Assembly (NCBI GenBank): GCA_035689345.1
Contig: DASSLR010000046.1
Location: 1-39,082, forward strand
Reading direction: 5' to 3'
Source of the DNA: CF-118 sp035689345
Lineage (GTDB): Bacteria > Chloroflexota > Dormibacteria > Dormibacterales > Dormibacteraceae
DNA length: 39,082 nt
Position numbers and translations under genes: made by a program
Notes under the pieces: generated by a model
Databases searched by the model: none
Seen by the model: only the letters and a program-made list of their open reading frames with translations
Told to the model about the DNA's origin: nothing
In this document: positions 24,253-32,188 of the stretch, piece by piece
Layout: every line of letters starts with the position of its first letter
Position numbering within the stretch: the first letter of the stretch is position 1

Positions 24253-25164
24253 TTAGGCCGACCTTCGAGCGTGGTCGGGCGGCTCAGCCGGGCCGCTCAT
24301 CTGCTGCAGGCGCCGCAGGCGGTGATTGACTGCCGACTTCGAGAGCTTCATGCGCTCGGCTAGCTCGGCGAGGTTGAGCTCCGGGTAGGCCGCCCTCCAG
24401 CGCGCCATCTCGCGCAGCGCCTCCGGCAGCGCGTCGATGCGGCCCGCGGCCTCCAGGCGCTCGATGGCCGCGGCCTGCCGCAGCCCCGAGCCGATCGCCT
24501 TGCCGATGTTGGCCGTCTCGAAATTGAGACGCCGGTTGACCTGGCCGCTCACCGAGCGCACGACGCGAACGTTCTCGAACTCCATCACGGCCCGGCTCGC
24601 GCCCATGAGCGACAGCAGGCGCACGATGCTGTCGCCTTCCTTCACGTAGACGACGTGCTGACCGCCGCGTTCCATGACCCCCGCCGGCACGCCGGCATCC
24701 GTCGTGAGCGTCGTGATCGCATTTGCCCACGACTCGCTCGGGGCGACGAACTCGAGGTGGTAGCGCGAGCTCGGCGCGTTCACCGAGCCGCAGCCGAGGA
24801 ACAGGCCCCGGAGCAGGGCCTTGCGATCGCACGCCGCATCCGGCACGGCCCGCGCCGCCGACTGCATGAACGCGTTCTGCAGACCGTGTGGCAGCGACAG
24901 CTCGATGAAGAAGACCATTCGCTTCTTCGTCCTCACGGTCTGGTACTTCGCTTCCATGTGGCCGACGGCGCGGCCGAGCCGCACCACCTTGCGCGCCACC
25001 GCGTTGCGCAGCAGCGAGAAATACGCCACCTGGCCGTCGGCTCCGCGCCGCAGCAGGCGGCCTCGGGATCCGAAGTAGACGCCAAGCAGCTCGCTCAGCT
25101 GGCAGCAGGGGCGGGCCGGCAGCAGTCCGGCCAACTCGTTCTTGACGTCGGCCGAAAATGAAAT
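24253..25164 (-). CDS. whiA: WhiA DNA-binding regulator, AUU start codon
   Basis: 303 aa. An N-terminal homing-endonuclease-like (LAGLIDADG-derived) domain (FSADVKNELAGLLPARPCC, then LLRGLFLGCGSVNAP) is followed by a C-terminal HTH (NLAELAERMKLSKSAVNHRLRRL). WhiA controls sporulation in Streptomyces and cell division/chromosome segregation in Bacillus. Start: ATT at 25164 gives the standard N-terminus (M)SFSADVKNEL and lies 7 nt after GGAGGTGATC, a full anti-SD complement. No ATG, GTG or TTG is in frame between the promoter -10 box and this codon; the next possible start is TTG at residue 11. Confidence 0.93.
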   Translation of the reverse strand: MSFSADVKNELAGLLPARPCCQLSELLGVYFGSRGRLLRRGADGQVAYFSLLRNAVARKVVRLGRAVGHMEAKYQTVRTKKRMVFFIELSLPHGLQNAFMQSAARAVPDAACDRKALLRGLFLGCGSVNAPSSRYHLEFVAPSESWANAITTLTTDAGVPAGVMERGGQHVVYVKEGDSIVRLLSLMGASRAVMEFENVRVVRSVSGQVNRRLNFETANIGKAIGSGLRQAAAIERLEAAGRIDALPEALREMARWRAAYPELNLAELAERMKLSKSAVNHRLRRLQQMSGPAEPPDHARRSA

Positions 25165-25207
25165 GGGATCACCTCCAGGATCCGGCGATCCTCTCCCCCT
25201 CGTCCAG

Positions 25208-25236
25208 TCTATACATATGCTCTGGGGGCTTAGCAA
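25208..25236 (-). promoter_or_regulatory. Promoter of the whiA-gap-pgk-tpiA-gpmA operon
   Basis: Minus-strand -35 TTGCTA at 25236-25231, 17-bp spacer, and -10 TATAGA at 25213-25208. The -35 box abuts the ATG of the divergent E1-beta gene at 25237. The region also reads TATACAT on the plus strand, so the divergent gene may use an overlapping promoter, although no plus-strand -35 box is obvious. Confidence 0.65.
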
Positions 25237-26220
25237 ATGGCCGAGATGCGCATGATCGAAGCGGTGCGCGCCGCCATCACCGAGGAGATGGAGCGCGACG
25301 AGCGAGTGCTCGTGCTGGGCGAGGACGTGGGCCGCAAAGGTGGCGTCTTCGGCGCCACCGACGGGCTGTACGCGAGATTCGGCGAGGCGCGAGTCCTCGA
25401 CACGCCGCTCGCCGAATCGGGCATCGTCGGCATCGCGATCGGCGCCGCGTTGAACGGCCTGATCCCGATCGCCGAGATCCAGTTCGCAGACTTCATCCAC
25501 CCCGCCTTCGACCAGATCGTGAGCGAGGCCGCGCGCACGCGCTACAGGTCGAACGGCGACTGGTCCGTCCCCATTGTCATCCGCGCGCCTTTCGGAGGCG
25601 GCGTGCACGGAGGCCTCTACCACTCTCAGTCGATCGAGGCGTTCTACGCCCACGTGCCCGGGCTGAAGGTGGTGATTCCAAGCACACCCTCGGACGCGCA
25701 CGGCCTGCTGAAATCGGCGGTGCGTGACCCCGACCCGGTGCTCTTCCTCGAGCACAAGAAGGTCTACCGGCTCGTGACCGAAGAGGTGCCGGACGGCGAT
25801 CACCTGCTGGCGATAGGTCCCGCCGCCGTCCGCCGCGAGGGATCACGGCTGAGCTGCTTCGCCTGGGGCTTGATGACCCACTACTGCCTGCAGGCGGCGG
25901 CCGAGCTCGAGGGCGACGGCATCAGCGTCGAGGTCGTAGACCTGCGCACGCTCGCGCCGCTGGACCGCGAAACGATCGTGGCCTCCGTGCGCAAGACGGG
26001 CAAGGCGATGGTCGTGCACGAAGACAACCTGACGGGCGGTTTCGGCGCCGAGGTCGCGGCGACCATCGCGCAGCACGCGTTCGACGACCTGGACGGACCC
26101 GTCGTCCGTGTCGCCGCGCCGGACATTCCGGCCATGCCCTTCAACTCCCCACAGGAAGAGTTCTTCATGCCCAGTCCCGAAAAGATCGTGAAGGCGATGC
26201 GCGACCTTGCCGCGTACTAA
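25237..26220 (+). CDS. 2-oxoacid dehydrogenase E1 component, beta subunit
   Basis: 327 aa transketolase-like beta subunit of pyruvate or branched-chain 2-oxoacid dehydrogenase. VLGEDVGRKGGVFGAT (32-47), TPLAESGIVGIAIGAA, IQFADFI and RAPFGGGVHGGLYHSQSIEA are characteristic; VVDLRTLAPLD marks the C-terminal domain. It normally pairs with E1-alpha, which binds most of the thiamine diphosphate, and with E2/E3; none of these is in the window. GGGGG 8 nt before the ATG serves as ribosome site. The end overlaps the M24 gene by 14 nt. Substrate (pyruvate, acetoin or branched-chain oxoacid) cannot be fixed. Confidence 0.92.
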   Translation: MAEMRMIEAVRAAITEEMERDERVLVLGEDVGRKGGVFGATDGLYARFGEARVLDTPLAESGIVGIAIGAALNGLIPIAEIQFADFIHPAFDQIVSEAARTRYRSNGDWSVPIVIRAPFGGGVHGGLYHSQSIEAFYAHVPGLKVVIPSTPSDAHGLLKSAVRDPDPVLFLEHKKVYRLVTEEVPDGDHLLAIGPAAVRREGSRLSCFAWGLMTHYCLQAAAELEGDGISVEVVDLRTLAPLDRETIVASVRKTGKAMVVHEDNLTGGFGAEVAATIAQHAFDDLDGPVVRVAAPDIPAMPFNSPQEEFFMPSPEKIVKAMRDLAAY

Positions 26221-27418
26221 GAAAGCTCAACCCCGCGCGCTCCCCAAGATCACCGACGAGGAGTACCGCGCCCGGCGCGAGGCCGTAACCGCCGGCATGG
26301 AAGCGATGCACCTGGACGCGATGTGCGTCTTCTATCCCGCGCGTGTCGCCTATCTCACTGGCTTCCACCACGTGCCCACGGAGAGGCCCATCGCGCTCGT
26401 GCTCGGTCCCAACGCCTACACGGCGATGGTGGTGCCCGCGGTCGAGAAGGAGCACGCGGAGTCGATCGCGGGCATCGACCGGCTGGACGTCTACTTCGAA
26501 TACCCCGGCTCCGAGCATCCGATGGAAAGGCTCGGCGTGGCGCTCGCCGAGGTGGGCGCGCAACCGGAGCGGATCGGCGCCGACCACGACGGCTTCGTTC
26601 CCTACTGGGGCTACCGCGGGCCGGCCCTGTCCGTCATCACAGGCAAGCCGCCTGTCGACGCCGAGATGCTCGTGGAGTCGCTGCGCAGGGTGAAGTCCGC
26701 GGCCGAGATCGAGTGCATCCAGCTCAGCTGCGAATGGGCCGCGCGAGCTCATCGGCGCATGCAAAACGCGATCGTGACGGGCAAGACCGAGATGGAGTGC
26801 TATGCCCCGGCGGCCGTCGAGTCCGTGGCCGAGATGGTGCGCGAGATGCCGGGCTGGCGGCCGCGCGGTTTCTCCTCCAACGAACTGCCGGCGATGTTCG
26901 TGGCCGGCCGTTCCACGGCGATGCCTCACGGCTTCGTCCGTGGCCACGGTGTGCAGGCCGGCGACGTGCTCGTCACGGGTGCGGGCGCCGACATCGACGG
27001 CTACCACAGCGAGCTCGAACGCACCATGTTCATCGGCCCACCCACCGGCGCGCAGGAGCGGGCGTTCGACGCGATGCTCAAGCTTCAGACCCACGCGATC
27101 GAGACGATGTCGCCCGGGGTGCCGGCGGCCGAGATCGAGCTGGCCGTGGTCAGGCTGGCGGAGGAGCTCGGCGTGCGCGACGAGCTGCGCCACCACGTCG
27201 GCCACTCGATCGGCCTGGAGGCCCACGAGGCGCCGTTCCTCGACCGCGGCGACGAGGCGGTGCTCGAGCCGGGCATGGTGTTCACCGTCGAGCCCGGCGT
27301 CTACCTGAAGGACGTCGGCGGGTTCCGGCACTCCGACACGGTGCTCATCACCGAGGACGGCCGCCGCGTGATGACGGATTACCCGCGCGAGCTGAAGGAC
27401 CTGATCATCAGCGCTTAG
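26207..27418 (+). CDS. M24 family 'pita-bread' hydrolase with degenerate metal site
   Basis: 403 aa. A creatinase-type N-terminal domain (1-165) and a pita-bread catalytic domain. Metal ligand positions of aminopeptidase P/prolidase are mostly changed: the first Asp is Gly258, the second Asp is Glu269 (GYHSELERT), and the last Glu is Ser376 (FRHSDTVL); His333 (VGHSIGL) and Glu362 (TVEPGVY) remain. His241 (MPHGF) is in the region of creatinase's catalytic His. A metal-free creatinase- or ectoine hydrolase-like C-N hydrolase is therefore more likely than a metallopeptidase. Start is TTG at 26207, overlapping the preceding gene, so the pair is an operon. Confidence 0.85.
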   Translation: MPRTKKAQPRALPKITDEEYRARREAVTAGMEAMHLDAMCVFYPARVAYLTGFHHVPTERPIALVLGPNAYTAMVVPAVEKEHAESIAGIDRLDVYFEYPGSEHPMERLGVALAEVGAQPERIGADHDGFVPYWGYRGPALSVITGKPPVDAEMLVESLRRVKSAAEIECIQLSCEWAARAHRRMQNAIVTGKTEMECYAPAAVESVAEMVREMPGWRPRGFSSNELPAMFVAGRSTAMPHGFVRGHGVQAGDVLVTGAGADIDGYHSELERTMFIGPPTGAQERAFDAMLKLQTHAIETMSPGVPAAEIELAVVRLAEELGVRDELRHHVGHSIGLEAHEAPFLDRGDEAVLEPGMVFTVEPGVYLKDVGGFRHSDTVLITEDGRRVMTDYPRELKDLIISA

Positions 27419-27428
27419 CGGAAAGGCA

Positions 27429-27451
27429 CCCTCCCCCTCTCAGGGGGAGGG
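27429..27451. repeat. GC-rich hairpin between convergent genes
   Basis: A 10-bp stem (CCCTCCCCCT with AGGGGGAGGG) and CTC loop, followed by a GGGGT-rich tail. It sits between the convergent M24 and transporter genes and could act as a bidirectional terminator, though there is no T-run. Similar C/G-rich hairpins occur as dispersed repeats in many high-GC genomes; only one copy was seen here. Confidence 0.45.
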
Positions 27452-27468
27452 GTCAGGGGTGGGGGCGC

Positions 27469-29352
27469 TCAGGCGCCGGCGGCGGCCAGGCGGACGTGGC
27501 TGCTGACGAGGTGCAGGACCGGCACCCCGTGCAGGTTGCGGTGCCGCACCCGGGCCAGCGCGACCGGGGGCAGCACGTCCTGCTCGCCCTGGACCACCAC
27601 CGTCTCGTGCGGCCGCACCTCGGCCCACACTCGCGCGATCGCATCGCGCGGCAGGCTGCCGGGCACGTAGACGTAGCGCCGGCTCGGCACGTCCTGGCGC
27701 GAGCTGAGCTCGGCGCGCGTGAAGGCGTCCTGGGCCGTGTAGTCCTTGAGGTACGGGTCGCTCACCTCCCACAGCTCCGCCGGCCCTGGCGGCGCTGAGC
27801 CGCGATAGAGGAAGACCACGCGCTTGCCGTGTGCCGCGGCGACGCCCTCCTTGATGACGACGTCGGCGATGTTCTGGTCGCGCGGCAGCAGCACGAGCAC
27901 GTCGGCAGGCCGGCGCTCGAACTGCAGCGCGATCGACTCCGCGGCCATCTCCGGTCGATACGGCACCGGGAATACCGCGGGCCGGCGGGCGCGCCCACGG
28001 CGGTACGTCCACAGGCCGACCACCAGTCCCACCAACGTCAGGCCGCCGCCAAAAACTGTGGCGTCCGGCTTGGCGAAAAGGTTGACCACCCACGCGACGA
28101 CCGGTAGTGCGGTGGTGATCACGCCGATCACAAAGACCGTCCGAGGCCACGACCCCCGGGTGATCTTCAGCTCGCGCCGGCGGATCACATCGAGCGCGAC
28201 GTTGGTGAGGATGATCGAGCCGAGCAGGCCGAATGCGTAGAGGTTGCCGAGGAACACAGCAGTGCCCGCGGGATTACTCGAAGCCACCAGCACGATGGCG
28301 ACCGGAGGCACTGTCGCCGCGAGGATGGCGACGTGCGGAGTGCGGCGCCACGCGTTCTGCAGCTCGATGACGCGCGGCAGGAATCCCATCCGCGTCAGCG
28401 CGAGGAAGACGTGGTATCCGCCGATGATCGCGGTGTTGGTCGCGAACATGAGCAGCACCGCGCCGGTGACCGCCACGTAGTCCGCCACGAACTGACCCGA
28501 GTAGCGGCCGGCGAGCAATGAGAGCAGCTGGCTGCTGTTGGCGGTGTTGTTGGGATCCGGCACCAGCACCGTCTGCCACAGCGACAGGATCGGGCTGGTG
28601 ATGAGCATGAGGACGATCACAAGCCCCATCGTGCGGTAGGCCGTCACCCGCCGCGGCGATCGCATCGCCGGCGCGATCTGGGCCACGCTCTCGAGTCCCG
28701 AGAATGCGAGGAACGCGGCGCCGAAACCAAAGATGTAAGTCATCGGCGTCAGCGGCGGTGGCCCCTGGCCGACGAGCTGGAAGCTGTGGATGATCCCCGG
28801 CATTCCCAGCTGCACTGCCACCAGCACGACCACCAACAGCTGGCCGGCAGCCGCAAGCAGCGCGGCGATGAAGCTCGCGGTCGCGCTCTCGCGGATGCCC
28901 ATGAAATTGAGGAAGGCCAGACCTGCCAGCGCGATCAGCGTGCCCGGAAGCCCGTTTCCCCAAGCCACGGTCGGGATCACCACTGCGAGGTACATGACAC
29001 CTGAGAACGCGCTCAGCGCAGCGGTGAGGTAGTAGTCGACGATGATGAAGCAGCCGCCGAGAAGGCCCAGCAGCGGGTGCAGCGCGCGCGACGCGATGGT
29101 CACGACGCCGCCGCCCTCGGGATTGCGCCACGTCACCTCGGCGTACTTGAGGGCGAGCAGCACGAACGCCACGGCGGTCATGGCCACGAAGATGGCCGTG
29201 CGCCTGTCGTACCCCTGCGAGGAGACGATTCCGGGTACGTAGTAGATGGACGTGCCGATGTCGGCGAAAACGATCGACCAGCACAGCAGTGGACCGAGGT
29301 TGGCGGCGTGGACCTTGATCCGCCGCGCGCCGAGGCCGTGAGCGCGACTCAC
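27469..29352 (-). CDS. APC-family permease with C-terminal cytoplasmic domain
   Basis: 627 aa. About 12 membrane segments fill residues 20-450. The first helix contains FADIGTSIYYVPGI, the unwound glycine-rich helix of APC transporters and reminiscent of the GDIGTSPLY of KUP potassium permeases. Residues about 470-627 form a soluble alpha/beta domain (RRPADVLVLLPRDQ, RVVFLYRGS) like the cytosolic tails of KimA/KUP-type carriers. Substrate unknown: amino acid or potassium. GTG start at 29352 overlaps the stop of a 75-aa ORF (GTGA). Neighbouring KdpDE-like regulators make an ion role worth considering. Confidence 0.75.
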   Translation of the reverse strand: MSRAHGLGARRIKVHAANLGPLLCWSIVFADIGTSIYYVPGIVSSQGYDRRTAIFVAMTAVAFVLLALKYAEVTWRNPEGGGVVTIASRALHPLLGLLGGCFIIVDYYLTAALSAFSGVMYLAVVIPTVAWGNGLPGTLIALAGLAFLNFMGIRESATASFIAALLAAAGQLLVVVLVAVQLGMPGIIHSFQLVGQGPPPLTPMTYIFGFGAAFLAFSGLESVAQIAPAMRSPRRVTAYRTMGLVIVLMLITSPILSLWQTVLVPDPNNTANSSQLLSLLAGRYSGQFVADYVAVTGAVLLMFATNTAIIGGYHVFLALTRMGFLPRVIELQNAWRRTPHVAILAATVPPVAIVLVASSNPAGTAVFLGNLYAFGLLGSIILTNVALDVIRRRELKITRGSWPRTVFVIGVITTALPVVAWVVNLFAKPDATVFGGGLTLVGLVVGLWTYRRGRARRPAVFPVPYRPEMAAESIALQFERRPADVLVLLPRDQNIADVVIKEGVAAAHGKRVVFLYRGSAPPGPAELWEVSDPYLKDYTAQDAFTRAELSSRQDVPSRRYVYVPGSLPRDAIARVWAEVRPHETVVVQGEQDVLPPVALARVRHRNLHGVPVLHLVSSHVRLAAAGA

Positions 29353-29576
29353 GGAGCGGAACGCGCGCGCAGGTCGCTCAGATGCCGGCGGAGGCTCTCC
29401 AGGTCGTCACGCAGCTGTCGGACGGAGCGTTGGGCCGCCCAGTCCCCCATGTCGATCGCGCTCACCGACGCCAGGTAGATGTCCGCTCGCTCCAGCTGCC
29501 TGATGGCGGTTCTCAGGACCGATCGTTGCTGGCCGCCGGAGCGGTGATCGGGCATCTGCACGATCGCGTTGCGCAT
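29349..29576 (-). CDS. Small helical protein coupled to the APC permease
   Basis: 75 aa, unknown. The C-terminal half (RSVRQLRDDLESLRRHLSDL) has heptad-like leucines and alternating charges, so a coiled coil is likely; the N-terminal part is polar. No family recognised. Its TGA overlaps the permease GTG by 4 nt, the same arrangement as genuine neighbours in this window, which supports it being expressed. A role as accessory or regulatory subunit of the permease is conjecture. No strong ribosome site was seen before the ATG. Confidence 0.5.
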   Translation of the reverse strand: MRNAIVQMPDHRSGGQQRSVLRTAIRQLERADIYLASVSAIDMGDWAAQRSVRQLRDDLESLRRHLSDLRARSAP

Positions 29577-29669
29577 CGATTCCCACGCTAGGAAAAGCCC
29601 TGTGAGGAGACCGTTTGGACGTCGGCGATCGCCGTATGAAGTCTGTATGGGGTTGGCGCGGAAGGGTTA

Positions 29670-31511
29670 ATGTCGGGTCCTGTGAGTTCGGATTCGGTCG
29701 CCAGACGGGGCCGGAGACCGGGCGACCTCCGCGTCGTCATCAGGCGTCCCGCCAAGCTGCCGCGCACCCTCGGCGCGCCGGCGCTGTTCGCCGCCTGTTA
29801 CGGCAACGTCGGCTCGAGCATCTACTACGCGCTGGGGGTCACCGCGGCTTACGCCCTCGGCCTGACGCCGCTCGCGCTGATCCTCGCGGGGTTCATCTTC
29901 ATCACCACCGCGCTCAACTACGCGGAGGGCACGGCGGCCTTGCCGCACGCGGGCGGCAGCTCCAGCTTCGCGCGACGCGCATTCAACGAGCCCATCGGGT
30001 TCCTGGTCGGCTGGATCCAGCTGCTCAACTTCGCGGCGACCGTGTCGATCTCCGCGTACACGGCGATCTCCTACCTCGGCGTGTTCGGCAAGTACCTGCC
30101 GCTGTTCCAGACCTTCCAGCAGCCGATTCCGCACGCGCTCGCGGCGGTCACGCTGACCGGCCTACTCATGATCTTGAACATCGTCGGCATCCAGGAATCG
30201 AGCGCGATCAACGTGTTCCTCGCGATGCTCGACCTGGTCACGCAGTTTGCCCTGGTGATACTCGGCGTCTGGCTGCTGCTCCACTGGCAAACGGTGATCG
30301 ACAACATCAAGTGGGGCGTCGCGCCCACGTGGGGCAATTTCCTCGCCAGCATCTCGCTCGCGATGGTCACCTACACGGGCATCGAGACCATCTCCAACCT
30401 CAGCGAAGAGGCCAAGAATCCCGGCAAGAGCGTGCCGCGCGCGTACTTCGGCGTCATCGTCGCGGTGCTCGCGGTCTCGGCTGTCCTGCCCACGGTGGGC
30501 ATGAGCGTGTTCCCGGTTCACCTCAACGAGCACGGCGCCTACATCACCGACCTCGCGGTCACGTGGAAAGACGACCCGGTTGCCGGCATCGTCTCCAAGT
30601 TCCCGCTCGACTGGCTCGCCTACTGGGCCGGCATCTGGGTCGGCATCCTGGCTTTCACGATCCTGATCATCGCCACCAACGCCGGTCTCATCGGCATCTC
30701 GCGCCTGAGCTACTCGCTGGCGCAGAACGACCTTTTCCCGAAGGCGTTCTCGAGCCTGCACCCGCGCTTCAAGACGCCCTACGTGTCGATCATCGTCTTC
30801 GGCATCGTCGCCGCCGCGCTCATCCTGCCCGCGCAGATCGACCTCCTCGGCGCGGTGTACGCGCTCGCGGCGACCTTCGCATTCGCCACCGCGCACCTTG
30901 CGGTGATGCGGCTGCGTTTCGTGGAGCCGGACCTCTACCGGCCTTACGAGATGCCGTTCAACATCCCTTACGGACGAGCCAGCATCCCCGTGCTTTCAAT
31001 CGTCGGAGCGCTCGCCATCGGCACGGTGTTCACGCAGTTGATCTTCCAGAACATCTCCAACTCCACCGGCGTCTTCCTCGTCTGGCTGGTGCTCGGAGCC
31101 GCGGGCTACGTCTGGTACCGGAAACGTCGCAAGGAGCCGTGGTGGGAGCCGCTGGAAGTCCCGCCTCCACCCGACCGCGAGGTGGCGCGAGGACCTATCG
31201 AGCCGCATCCGACCGCGGCCCGCTACCGGCTGGGCAGGCGCGAGAAGGTTCTCGCCCACGCGGCTCCGCTTCCCGAGCGGCACGTACGGCGCCGTCGACG
31301 GCTGCTTGGGGTCCAGCTGTTCTTCGCCCGCCACGGGTATGTGCGCGGCGCGCTGATCGTCACGGTGTTTGCGGCAGTGAGCGGGCTGGCGGTCGGCGTC
31401 GACCTCTCCTCGTACGACCCGTTCGGACCCGGCCTGGGGTGGTCGCCCGGCATCGTTCTCATGGCCCTGTTCTCGGCCTATCTGCTGAACCGCGGCCGCT
31501 CCGAGACCTAG
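29670..31511 (+). CDS. APC-family amino acid/cation permease
   Basis: 613 aa. The N-terminal helix ACYGNVGSSIYYALGVTA is the conserved APC substrate-binding segment; about 12 helices reach residue 480, with GIETISNLSEEAKNPGKSVPRA (the loop typical of APC permeases) near 235. After a basic, proline-rich linker (480-560) come two additional hydrophobic stretches (565-585, 592-608). Divergent from the other permease; same overall family but clearly different sequence. Substrate cannot be deduced. GAAGGG lies close before the ATG. Its stop TAG overlaps the stop of the response regulator on the other strand. Confidence 0.8.
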   Translation: MSGPVSSDSVARRGRRPGDLRVVIRRPAKLPRTLGAPALFAACYGNVGSSIYYALGVTAAYALGLTPLALILAGFIFITTALNYAEGTAALPHAGGSSSFARRAFNEPIGFLVGWIQLLNFAATVSISAYTAISYLGVFGKYLPLFQTFQQPIPHALAAVTLTGLLMILNIVGIQESSAINVFLAMLDLVTQFALVILGVWLLLHWQTVIDNIKWGVAPTWGNFLASISLAMVTYTGIETISNLSEEAKNPGKSVPRAYFGVIVAVLAVSAVLPTVGMSVFPVHLNEHGAYITDLAVTWKDDPVAGIVSKFPLDWLAYWAGIWVGILAFTILIIATNAGLIGISRLSYSLAQNDLFPKAFSSLHPRFKTPYVSIIVFGIVAAALILPAQIDLLGAVYALAATFAFATAHLAVMRLRFVEPDLYRPYEMPFNIPYGRASIPVLSIVGALAIGTVFTQLIFQNISNSTGVFLVWLVLGAAGYVWYRKRRKEPWWEPLEVPPPPDREVARGPIEPHPTAARYRLGRREKVLAHAAPLPERHVRRRRRLLGVQLFFARHGYVRGALIVTVFAAVSGLAVGVDLSSYDPFGPGLGWSPGIVLMALFSAYLLNRGRSET

Positions 31512-32188
31512 CCTTCGAGCCGGTAGCCGACTCCGGGCTCGCTGACGATGTAGCGCGGGTTGGATGGGTCGTCGCCGATCTTCTTGCGAATCTGGGCCAC
31601 GACGTAGCGCGTGTTGTACCTGTCACCGACCGCGTACTCACCCCACACCTGGCGCAACAGTGTGTTGTGCGTGACCGGCTTGCCCGCGTGCAGCGCGAGG
31701 TAGCGCAACAGCTCGTACTCGGTCGGCGTCAGCCGCACCGCGCGGCCCTTGACGGTCACGCTCCGCCGCGCGAGGTCGATCTCGAGGTCGCCCGCCTTCA
31801 CGACCGGCTCGCCCGCGGAAACATCCGCCTGCCGGCGCAGCACCGCGCGTATGCGAGCTACCAGCTCCTCGGTCCCGAACGGCTTGACCACGTAGTCGTC
31901 GGCACCCGCGTCGAGCGCGCGCACTTTGTCGCGCTCGCCCGGCATGACGCTCACCACGATGATCGCCGCGCGAGTGGCGGGGCGAAGCTTGCTCAGGGTC
32001 TCGAAACCGTCCATTCCGGGCAGGCCCAGGTCGAGCAGCACCACGTCGGGGCGCCACGCGGCCGACTCGCGCAGAGCTTCCTCCCCGCTCCCCGCCGTGC
32101 GCACGTCGAACTCGTGATACTGCAGGCCCGCGCGCAGCGCGCGCTGCATCTCGAGCTCGTCGTCGACCACCAGGACGCGACCGCTCAT
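31508..32188 (-). CDS. Response regulator, OmpR/KdpE-like
   Basis: 226 aa. Receiver domain 1-120 with phospho-acceptor Asp53 (VVLLDLGLPGMDG), acidic pair Asp9/Asp10 and Lys in VVKPFG. A winged-helix DNA-binding domain follows (LTPTEYELLRYLALHAGKPV, ending RYIVSEPGVGYRLEG), most like KdpE. ATG at 32188 overlaps the histidine kinase stop (ATGA). Likely targets are nearby transport genes, but no operator was identified. Confidence 0.92.
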   Translation of the reverse strand: MSGRVLVVDDELEMQRALRAGLQYHEFDVRTAGSGEEALRESAAWRPDVVLLDLGLPGMDGFETLSKLRPATRAAIIVVSVMPGERDKVRALDAGADDYVVKPFGTEELVARIRAVLRRQADVSAGEPVVKAGDLEIDLARRSVTVKGRAVRLTPTEYELLRYLALHAGKPVTHNTLLRQVWGEYAVGDRYNTRYVVAQIRKKIGDDPSNPRYIVSEPGVGYRLEG

